Part shown: piece after piece, positions 1 to 5,083 of the stretch
Numbering within the stretch: the stretch's first letter is position 1
Layout of the letters: each line of letters opens with the position of its first letter
Origin: JAXHUK01 sp034189725
GTDB taxonomy: Bacteria; Chloroflexota; Dehalococcoidia; SZUA-161
NCBI GenBank assembly: GCA_034189725.1
Contig: JAXHUK010000019.1
Coordinates: 1-7,949 of the forward strand
Length of the DNA: 7,949 bases
Direction: 5' to 3'
The notes under the pieces: model-generated
The model's input: the letters and a program-made list of their open reading frames with translations, nothing else
Databases searched by the model: none
Told to the model about the DNA's origin: nothing
Position numbers and translations under genes: made by a program

Positions 1-254
1 GTTTGTCGCTCTCCACCAACCGTCCTCTCTTTGATATTTAAGATGAAAGAGCCTTCAGGCTTGAGAACACGTCTAAGTTCATTTGATATCGGGAGAAACC
101 ATTCTACATACTGTTTGATGGGAATTCCTTCATACGTCTTTTTTCTATTGTCGGCATACGGGGGGGAAGTAAATATAAGATCGATACAAGCGTCAGGCAG
201 CGTTGCCAGACCGCTGAGGCAATCACCGTGAATAAGTTTATCAAGCTCTAACAT
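1..254 (-). CDS. DNA methyltransferase, beta class, N-terminal fragment (runs off the left edge)
   Basis: Reading the minus strand from an ATG at 254 gives 84 open codons to the window edge with no stop. The protein begins MLELDKLIHGDCLSGL and carries TSPPY at about residues 29-33, then a segment ending LKPEGSFILNI (about 64-73). TSPPY is catalytic motif IV of amino-methyltransferases that use S-adenosylmethionine to methylate exocyclic amines in DNA. The S-P-P-Y form is commonest in N4-cytosine enzymes, but some N6-adenine enzymes have it too. Motif IV this close to the N terminus indicates the beta arrangement, in which the SAM-binding motif comes later; that part, the target recognition domain and any partner nuclease lie outside the window. 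The gene follows polA on the same strand after a 101-base gap and has its own candidate promoter. Whether it is a solitary methylase or part of a restriction-modification pair cannot be decided here. Methyltransferase identity is secure; base specificity is not. Confidence 0.85.
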   Translation of the reverse strand, partial: MLELDKLIHGDCLSGLATLPDACIDLIFTSPPYADNRKKTYEGIPIKQYVEWFLPISNELRRVLKPEGSFILNIKERTVGGERQ

Positions 255-261
255 GTTCTCT

Positions 262-290
262 AGTTTATGCCTTCTCAGGACGAGCGTCAA
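262..290 (-). promoter_or_regulatory. Candidate promoter of the methyltransferase gene, possibly leaderless
   Basis: On the minus strand, TTGACG (290-285) and TAAACT (267-262) are separated by exactly 17 bases. This is a good -35 and a moderate (4 of 6) -10 element. Only seven bases separate the -10 from the methyltransferase ATG at 254, so transcription would begin at or very near the start codon and give a leaderless or nearly leaderless message. No convincing Shine-Dalgarno lies close to the ATG. This is inferred from matches to the sigma70-type consensus only. Confidence 0.45.
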
Positions 291-355
291 TTACATTTCC
301 CCATACAATTCATAAGCATACCACCCGGAATTTTCCCAGTTTTTTAACAACACTC

Positions 356-3079
356 TTACTCCATCTCGTCCCAGTTATTTCCCACCTTGATATCTATCTT
401 GAGCGGCACCCTGAGTTCCAGGGCGTGAGGCATTATGGTGAGCACCAGTGCCTTTAGCTCTTCCAACTCCTCTTGAGGTAGCTCGAAGAGCAGTTCATCG
501 TGCACCTGGAGGATCATCTTTGCCTCAAGCCTTTTCTTATCCATTTCCCGCTGAAGCTCGATCATCGCCACTTTGATGATATCGGCGGAGGTGCCCTGAA
601 CCGGCATATTGATCGCCATTCGCTCGGCTGCCATCCTCACCTGAGCATTAGGGGAGTTGATCTCAGGAATGTAGCGCCGTCTGCCCAGGAGCGTTTGCAC
701 ATAGCCCTTATCCGCTGCCTCTCTCTTGGTCGAGTTGAGGTACTCCTTAACGCCGCTGTATTTCTCGAAGTATGCCTTTATAAACTGCGCTGCCTCCTGC
801 CGCGAAAGCTCGGTGGCCTGTTCCAACCCATACTCGCTCATCCCGTAGATCACCCCGAAGTTGACCGTTTTTGCCAGACGCCTCATATCTGAGGTGACCT
901 CTGCCGGCGAAACCCCGAATACCTGCGAAGCGGTTGTGGTATGAATATCCTCATCCTGAGCAAATGCAGCAATGAGGATAGGGTCCTGTGAGAGATGTGC
1001 CAGTGCTCGCAGGTCGATCTGGGAGTAGTCGGCAGAAAGAAGCAAGGCCGTTTCTTTTTCGGCGATAAAGGCTCTCCGTACCTGTCTTCCCTCCCCGGTA
1101 CGCACCGGTATGTTCTGTAAATTCGGGTCGCTGGAGGACAACCTGCCGGTGGTGGTACCTGTCTGGTTAAAGCTGGTATGTACTCGCCCGGTGTTGGGAT
1201 CAATCAAAGCGGGGAGAGCGTCGACGTAGGTCGATTTCAACTTTGCCGCCTGACGGTACTCAAGCAGCAGCTCGATGATAGGATCTGTCCCCTTAAGTCC
1301 CTCCAGGACGGAGGCGTCCGTAGAATAGCCACTCTTGGTTTTTCTCGTTCGCGGTAGCCCAAGCTCGTCGTACAGTACTGCTCCCAATTGCTGCGTTGAG
1401 TTTATATTAAATCTGTGTCCTGCACATTTATATATTTGTTCCTCAAGCGTGGCCAGCTTCTCACCCATAGACCACGACATGTCTCGCAACGTTGAAATAT
1501 CCAGAGCAACTCCGTTCGTCTCCATTCGTAATAATACTGGCAGCAGCGGCATCTCGACCTCAGTGAAGAGCTTCCATAATCCCTGCTCCTTGAGCTCTGC
1601 CTCAAGCAGCGTACGCAATCTGTTGGTACAATCGGCGTCAGAGCAGGCATACTCTGCTACCCGGGGGATATCTACCCATCCCATCGAAATCTGCTTCGCT
1701 CCCGTTCCGATCAGGTCGGTTATCGGAGTCATCTCGATACCCAGTCTGGAGAATGCCAGGGGCTTCAGTCCCAACGCTTTTTCACCTAAAAGACAGGCGG
1801 CAATCATTGTATCGAAGCCAAGGTTCTCTACAGTCACCCCGTATTTTAAGAGAACAGTCATATCATACTTGCCATTATGGGCTGTCTTAGCGATGCCAGG
1901 GTTTTCCAGAAGCGGCTTTATTTTGGAAATGACCTGGGATAGCGGGATCTGGTTTCCTGTGGAATGTCCCACGGGTATATACCATGCCTTCCCCGGTGTT
2001 GCGGACAAGGAGATTCCAACCAGCGCTGCTTGTCGAGGGTCTATTCCTGAAGTCTCAGTATCGATGGTGAACGAGTCCTGTCGGGACAAAACGCTGATGA
2101 CCATGTCGAGCAATTCAGCACTATCCACAACCTGATAGTCAATGGTCTCCTCGATGACGTTATTATCTAATGGAGTGGGGGTTTTCTGGTCAGCCACAGA
2201 CTCGGGTAGTTTGGACAGGAGACTGGAGAACTCCAATTCACGGAAGAGGCTGGCGACACTGTCACGCTCGTAGGCACTGAGACGACAGGTGTCCAGATCA
2301 AGTGTGATCGGTACATCCAAGGCTATTGTAGCCAGTTCCTTGCTCTGTCTCGCCTGGTCTTCGCCTTCAATCAGTAGATTTCGCACCCTTTCGGGCGTTA
2401 CTTCATTAATATGGTCGTAGATGCCCTCAATGCTTTTGAACTGCTGAATCAGCTTCGTTGCTGTTTTCTCACCGATGCCACGAACACCAGGAATGTTATC
2501 CGAAGGATCGCCCTTTAGTCCCTTTAAGTCAGTGAGCTGATGCGGGAGCAAGCCGTAGCGCTCCTGTACAGCCGTCTCATCATACATAATAGTATCGCTA
2601 AACGTTCTACCTGGACGGGGCAGGAGCACATGTACTTGTGGTGAGATGAGCTGTAGTACATCAGTATCCCCGGTAACGACAATAATGTCGATACCTTGAT
2701 CACTTGCCTGCCGACATAGTGTGCCCAAAAGGTCATCTGCTTCATACCCTGGCAACTCGAATGAGGGAAGATGGAAGGCCTCGACCAGCTCTCGAACTCG
2801 TCCAAACTGGTTTTTTAGATCATCCGGGGCAGGAGGGCGGTGGGCTTTGTAATCCTCGAACTGCTCGTGCCTGAACGTTGGTGCCGCGCTATCGAATGTC
2901 ATCGCCCAGTGGGTTGGTTTTAGCTCGGCGACCACCTTGAGCAGCATACTTGCGAAGCCATAGACAGCCCCGGTGGGTTCCCCGGTCCTGTTTACTGTAA
3001 ACTGGGGCAAAGCGTGGAAAGCACGATGGATCAGGGCATGCCCATCGAAAAGGATAAGTAGTTGCTTCTGATCTTGCAT
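356..3079 (-). CDS. polA: DNA polymerase I with 5'-3' and 3'-5' exonuclease domains
   Basis: This 907-residue protein is a complete Pol I, which removes RNA primers, fills repair gaps and proofreads. The N-terminal 5' nuclease spans about 1-290, starts LLILFDGHALIHRAF, and has the acidic clusters GYEADDL (111-117), TGDTDVL (136-142) and the helix-hairpin-helix region GDPSDNIPGVRGIGEKTA (190-207). The 3'-5' exonuclease (about 310-500) keeps every DEDDy residue: D340 and E342 in FTIDTET, N402 and D406 in HNGKYD, Y477 and D481 in YACSDAD. Proofreading is therefore probably active, unlike in Taq polymerase. The polymerase domain has motif A SADYSQIDLR (D684), motif B R733, K737, F741 and Y745, and motif C QVHDE (D861, E862). 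Motif A has Asp689 where the family usually has Glu. Length matches the family (about 900). The ATG gives the normal N terminus, but no Shine-Dalgarno precedes it and no clear promoter is visible. It is divergent from the Mth938 gene. Confidence 0.98.
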   Translation of the reverse strand: MQDQKQLLILFDGHALIHRAFHALPQFTVNRTGEPTGAVYGFASMLLKVVAELKPTHWAMTFDSAAPTFRHEQFEDYKAHRPPAPDDLKNQFGRVRELVEAFHLPSFELPGYEADDLLGTLCRQASDQGIDIIVVTGDTDVLQLISPQVHVLLPRPGRTFSDTIMYDETAVQERYGLLPHQLTDLKGLKGDPSDNIPGVRGIGEKTATKLIQQFKSIEGIYDHINEVTPERVRNLLIEGEDQARQSKELATIALDVPITLDLDTCRLSAYERDSVASLFRELEFSSLLSKLPESVADQKTPTPLDNNVIEETIDYQVVDSAELLDMVISVLSRQDSFTIDTETSGIDPRQAALVGISLSATPGKAWYIPVGHSTGNQIPLSQVISKIKPLLENPGIAKTAHNGKYDMTVLLKYGVTVENLGFDTMIAACLLGEKALGLKPLAFSRLGIEMTPITDLIGTGAKQISMGWVDIPRVAEYACSDADCTNRLRTLLEAELKEQGLWKLFTEVEMPLLPVLLRMETNGVALDISTLRDMSWSMGEKLATLEEQIYKCAGHRFNINSTQQLGAVLYDELGLPRTRKTKSGYSTDASVLEGLKGTDPIIELLLEYRQAAKLKSTYVDALPALIDPNTGRVHTSFNQTGTTTGRLSSSDPNLQNIPVRTGEGRQVRRAFIAEKETALLLSADYSQIDLRALAHLSQDPILIAAFAQDEDIHTTTASQVFGVSPAEVTSDMRRLAKTVNFGVIYGMSEYGLEQATELSRQEAAQFIKAYFEKYSGVKEYLNSTKREAADKGYVQTLLGRRRYIPEINSPNAQVRMAAERMAINMPVQGTSADIIKVAMIELQREMDKKRLEAKMILQVHDELLFELPQEELEELKALVLTIMPHALELRVPLKIDIKVGNNWDEME

Positions 3080-3100
3080 ATCAATACTAATGAATACTTG

Positions 3101-3129
3101 TTGACATATGATAAGAGACGGAATATTAT
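3101..3129 (+). promoter_or_regulatory. Strong sigma70-type promoter for the Mth938-domain gene
   Basis: TTGACA at 3101-3106 is a perfect -35 consensus. A 17-base spacer follows, then TATTAT at 3124-3129, which differs from the ideal -10 at one base. Transcription would start near 3136 and leave a leader of about 55 bases before the GTG at 3191. The site lies 22-50 bases upstream of the divergent polA start, so an active polymerase or a repressor here could affect both genes. This is read directly as a consensus match; activity is inferred. Confidence 0.7.
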
Positions 3130-3176
3130 GCTGTATACTCTGGAGGTTCCAATCTGTCTATTATATCAAAAGAAAC

Positions 3177-3186
3177 AGGGGGGTGA
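3177..3186 (+). promoter_or_regulatory. Ribosome binding site that fixes the GTG start at 3191
   Basis: AGGGGGGTGA closely matches the anti-Shine-Dalgarno complement AAGGAGGTGA and ends four bases before GTG 3191. The reading frame stays open upstream as far as an ATG at 3062. That longer version would begin inside the polA coding region and add a 43-residue N terminus unlike the family, and its start lies upstream of the mapped promoter. The GTG start is therefore preferred. Confidence 0.8.
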
Positions 3187-3190
3187 CATC

Positions 3191-3550
3191 GTGGAAAGGG
3201 TAGAAAGCTTGAGCTTTGGCTCAATCGTGGTTGGGGGCAAAAAATATAGACGAGATCTTCTCCTGTTCCCCGATGGGACGGTTAAACAGAGAAAGGGAGG
3301 ATTTTGGATATTCGGCAGCCATGACATCAACAAGGACGAGGTCGATGAACTAGTGAGGGCAGGTGCAGACGAAATCGTGATTGGAATAGGGACGAGTTCA
3401 GGTGCCAAGGTGTCCGACGATGCCAAAGCTCATGTCGAACAAGCCCAGCGACAACTCTACATCCTGCCCTCTCATGAAGCATTTCCGGAATTCAACCGCC
3501 TATCAGACCTTGGGAAGAAGGTGGCAGCGTTAATCCATATAACCTGTTAA
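3191..3550 (+). CDS. Mth938-domain protein (DUF498 family), function unknown
   Basis: From the GTG at 3191 the product is 119 residues, a single compact domain. Recognisable segments are FGSIVVGGKKYRRDLLLFP near the N terminus, a tryptophan-containing WIFGSHDINKDEVDEL, the hydrophobic strand ADEIVIGIGTSSGAKV, and a late EFNRLSDLGKKVAALIHITC. This is the layout of the Mth938-like fold (PF04430), named after a Methanothermobacter protein and related to mitochondrial NDUFAF3 and human AAMDC. No catalytic activity is established for the bacterial members, and I see no obvious metal or nucleotide site, signal peptide or membrane segment. Length fits the family (about 110-130). The gene stands alone behind a strong promoter, divergent from polA and converging on the ferredoxin gene 26 bases away, so context does not reveal its role. 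Family assignment is good; function is unknown. Confidence 0.88.
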   Translation: MERVESLSFGSIVVGGKKYRRDLLLFPDGTVKQRKGGFWIFGSHDINKDEVDELVRAGADEIVIGIGTSSGAKVSDDAKAHVEQAQRQLYILPSHEAFPEFNRLSDLGKKVAALIHITC

Positions 3551-3576
3551 TTAGATGGGCTGATCTTACTCTCTAA

Positions 3577-3849
3577 CTAATATGTGCCAGCAGCTGGTTC
3601 CTCGCCAGGGTGCATTTCTTTCCACTTTGCCAGAAGTTGCTCTTTGGTCTCCTTATTGTCATCATCAGGGACACAGCAGTCGACCGGGCAGACATCGACG
3701 CAGCGAGAAGTCTCGTGTGATCCCACACATTCGGTACACCGAGCAGCATCTATTTCATAAATCGTATCACCCTCGGTTATCGCCTGATTCGGGCACTCGG
3801 GTTCACACGCCCCGCAGCTTATGCACTCATCGGTGATTTTGTAGGCCAT
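3577..3849 (-). CDS. 2[4Fe-4S] ferredoxin, Allochromatium/YfhL type
   Basis: This 90-residue soluble electron carrier has two cysteine quartets. The first is C9-x2-C12-x2-C15-x3-C19 followed by Pro. The second is C38-x2-C41-x8-C50-x3-C54 followed by Pro. The eight-residue loop between the second and third cysteines of the second quartet, plus the helical C-terminal extension (about 60-90, ETKEQLLAKWKEMHP), marks the Allochromatium vinosum-like ferredoxins (YfhL in E. coli) and separates them from short clostridial ferredoxins. An extra C58-C59 pair follows the second cluster; one cysteine near that position is common in the subfamily, a second less so. The ATG has an excellent ribosome binding site. 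The gene is the last of the rsmD-coaD-ferredoxin series, 53 bases after coaD. Its redox partners are not shown. Identity is secure. Confidence 0.96.
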   Translation of the reverse strand: MAYKITDECISCGACEPECPNQAITEGDTIYEIDAARCTECVGSHETSRCVDVCPVDCCVPDDDNKETKEQLLAKWKEMHPGEEPAAGTY

Positions 3850-3856
3850 CTATTTT

Positions 3857-3862
3857 CCTCCT
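3857..3862 (-). promoter_or_regulatory. Ribosome binding site of the ferredoxin gene
   Basis: On the minus strand AGGAGG lies seven bases before the ATG at 3849, a perfect core Shine-Dalgarno at ideal spacing. It is much stronger than the sites of the two upstream genes in the same transcript, which suggests higher translation of the ferredoxin than of rsmD or coaD. Confidence 0.85.
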
Positions 3863-3902
3863 AAACACTTTTTATATGGCTTTGGATTCTATTTCCAATA
3901 AA

Positions 3903-4388
3903 TTACTGGTCCAAGCCAAACTTCTTTCTTAATGCCACCACGACATGTTCAGGTACGAGGCTGCTTACGTTACCCCCAAGCTGGCACGCCTCTTTAAGCA
4001 AGCTGGAGCTGATAAACTGGTATTCGAGGTTGGTCATGAAGCAAACCAATTCGATATCGTGAGCCAGTGTCTTGTTCATCAGCGCCATCCCGAACTCCTT
4101 TTCGAAATCAGAAGTCATCCTGAGGCCACGTACCAGAACCTTGGCGCCTATCGCCCGGGCAAACTCAACAGTAAGCCCGGAGTAAGTACTCACGCGTACA
4201 TTGGACATGTGCGCAACAGCCTTTTCCATTAATTCGGCTCTCTCTTCGTTATTGAACATGAGGTTTTTCTTGGGGACATCGTAGATACCGACGACTAATT
4301 GATCGAAGAGATCAGACGCCCTATGGACAATGTCCAGGTGACCATTAGTCACCGGATCGAAGCTTCCCGGATAAAGAGCAATAGTCAA
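3903..4388 (-). CDS. coaD: Pantetheine-phosphate adenylyltransferase
   Basis: This cytoplasmic enzyme transfers AMP from ATP to 4'-phosphopantetheine, giving dephospho-CoA and pyrophosphate, the penultimate step of coenzyme A synthesis. The 161-residue protein has the nucleotidyltransferase signature: YPGSFDPVTNGH at 6-17 (TNGH being the T/HxGH motif, with His17 catalytic), VRGLRMTSDFEKEF near 88-101, and the C-terminal ISSSLLKE, the family's ISST-x-x-R/K-E motif. Length is typical (about 160). The start is a TTG at 4388-4386. It overlaps the end of rsmD by four bases (TTGA), and GAGGG at 4399-4395 provides a Shine-Dalgarno seven bases upstream inside rsmD. This implies translational coupling. 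No in-frame ATG gives a better N terminus. Confidence 0.97.
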   Translation of the reverse strand: MTIALYPGSFDPVTNGHLDIVHRASDLFDQLVVGIYDVPKKNLMFNNEERAELMEKAVAHMSNVRVSTYSGLTVEFARAIGAKVLVRGLRMTSDFEKEFGMALMNKTLAHDIELVCFMTNLEYQFISSSLLKEACQLGGNVSSLVPEHVVVALRKKFGLDQ

Positions 4389-4948
4389 GATAAACCCTCG
4401 GCGTGTTGATAGACTGAAACGCAGCTATCGCCATGATGGAGACCCCTTACCTGGCAAAAATCCCCGTATTCTTTCTTAAGGGGCATACGACGAGAATGTT
4501 CGATAACTACGGTTGAATCCTTTCCGACCAGGTGAGAGGAGGTGAGCTTCTCTGCTGTAATAGTAATAGATGAATCTGTGTAGGGAGGATCCATAAGCAG
4601 TATCCCATATTCTCCGTGAAGAACTGAAAAGGCTTTAGCAACGCTTATACAATAGACAACTCCCTGATCAGCAAATCCGGTAGTACCCAGATTCTCCTTG
4701 ATCAAGGAGCATAACTTCGGTTCCTTCTCCACAAAATCCGCCCACCCTGCTCCACGGCTCAGGGCTTCTATGCCCAGAGCACCCGTACCTGAATACAGGT
4801 CGAGCACCCTTGACCAATCCGTAGCTACGGATTCCAACATTGAGAAAATCGCTTCGCGAACCAAATCAGATGTTGGACGGACATTTGATCCCCGCGGAGA
4901 TTTCAATCTATATCCCTTAGCCTTACCTGCGATTACTCTCATCGCCAC
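4385..4948 (-). CDS. rsmD: 16S rRNA (guanine(966)-N2)-methyltransferase
   Basis: RsmD uses S-adenosylmethionine to methylate N2 of G966 (E. coli numbering) in 16S rRNA during 30S assembly. The protein is up to 187 residues. It opens with MRVIAGKAKGYRLKSP and RPTSDLVREAIFSML, the family's RNA-binding entry segment. The SAM-binding motif I is LDLYSGTGALGIEALSRG at about 49-66, and the catalytic amino-methyltransferase motif IV is MDPPY at about 119-123. Length matches family members (about 180-200). The start is ambiguous: GTG at 4948 adds two residues (MA), while ATG at 4942-4940 gives the more usual MRVIAG N terminus. Neither has a clear Shine-Dalgarno, and the predicted leader is only about 10-17 bases. 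It is the first gene of the rsmD-coaD-ferredoxin unit; pairing with coaD is widespread in bacteria. Confidence 0.96.
   Translation of the reverse strand: MAMRVIAGKAKGYRLKSPRGSNVRPTSDLVREAIFSMLESVATDWSRVLDLYSGTGALGIEALSRGAGWADFVEKEPKLCSLIKENLGTTGFADQGVVYCISVAKAFSVLHGEYGILLMDPPYTDSSITITAEKLTSSHLVGKDSTVVIEHSRRMPLKKEYGDFCQVRGLHHGDSCVSVYQHAEGLS
4395..4399 (-). promoter_or_regulatory. Ribosome binding site supporting the TTG start of coaD
   Basis: GAGGG on the minus strand sits inside the last codons of rsmD, seven bases before the TTG at 4388. It decides the unusual start codon, because the family N terminus (TIALYPGSFDP) begins directly after that TTG. Confidence 0.65.
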
Positions 4949-4965
4949 ACGGAAAATCTTAGTAA

Positions 4966-4993
4966 ATTATAACAGCGCGAAATCTTTCGTCAA
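4966..4993 (-). promoter_or_regulatory. Promoter of the rsmD-coaD-ferredoxin unit
   Basis: On the minus strand, TTGACG (4993-4988) and a perfect TATAAT (4971-4966) are separated by 16 bases, matching the consensus at 11 of 12 positions. Transcription should begin near 4959, a short distance before the rsmD start. The spacer and the edge of the -35 contain a dyad, CGAAA-TC-TTTCG (4978-4989), that could be an operator. Confidence 0.75.
4978..4989. repeat. Short inverted repeat in the rsmD/cimA promoter region, possible operator
   Basis: CGAAA and TTTCG form a perfect 5-base dyad around a central TC. It falls in the rsmD promoter spacer and overlaps both -35 hexamers, the right place for a regulator to act on both genes at once. 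The dyad is short and could occur by chance; no regulator is identified. Confidence 0.3.
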
Positions 4994-5014
4994 GTGCCTG
5001 AATTGTATTATAAT
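4987..5014 (+). promoter_or_regulatory. Promoter of cimA, sharing its -35 bases with the rsmD promoter
   Basis: A perfect TATAAT lies at 5009-5014. Sixteen bases upstream, TCGTCA (4987-4992) matches the -35 consensus at four of six positions. It occupies almost the same bases as the -35 of the opposing rsmD promoter (4988-4993). Transcription would start near 5021, leaving a leader of about 60 bases. A second -10-like TATACT at 5030-5035 has no good -35 partner. The -10 is strong evidence; the -35 is weaker. Confidence 0.55.
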
Positions 5015-5069
5015 CGAATATGTCTGGGATATACTTTATCACAAATCATACGGTAATCAAAACATGGGA

Positions 5070-5075
5070 AAGGTG
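5070..5075 (+). promoter_or_regulatory. Ribosome binding site supporting the TTG start of cimA
   Basis: AAGGTG ends eight bases before the TTG at 5084. The frame upstream (GGT-GTA-GTA-GAA) contains no better start, and the family N terminus (xIQLYDTTLRDG) begins directly at this TTG, so it is the chosen start. Confidence 0.7.
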
Positions 5076-5083
5076 TAGTAGAA

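Noticed and set aside
255..355. A terminator after polA in the gap before the methyltransferase
   Set aside because: There is a run of Ts and As and a short GGAA/TTCC dyad, but no stable GC-rich stem followed by Us in the polA direction.
1335..2135. A 266-codon open frame on the plus strand inside polA
   Set aside because: It is entirely antisense to the well-supported polA coding sequence, has low-complexity Ser/Pro-rich translation and no family resemblance. It is a shadow frame.
3062..3190. A longer N terminus for the Mth938 gene beginning at ATG 3062
   Set aside because: The extra 43 residues begin inside polA, lie upstream of the strong promoter and do not resemble the family. GTG 3191 has a near-perfect ribosome binding site.
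3547..3580. Inverted repeat TTAATTAGA / TCTAACTAA between the convergent Mth938 and ferredoxin genes, considered as a bidirectional terminator
   Set aside because: The stem is AT-rich with one mismatch and a 16-base loop, overlaps both stop codons and is not followed by a T-run on either strand. It is too weak to call a terminator.
4698..5078. A 126-codon plus-strand frame spanning the start of rsmD and the promoter region
   Set aside because: It runs antisense through the conserved rsmD N terminus and across both promoters. The translation resembles no protein I recognise, and its last four codons only happen to lie over the cimA ribosome binding site.
5015..5083. An isoleucine or leucine leader-peptide attenuator in the cimA leader
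   Set aside because: The leader is only about 60 bases, has no frame rich in Ile, Leu or Val codons, and has no terminator-like hairpin. Control is more likely through the C-terminal allosteric domain and the promoter.
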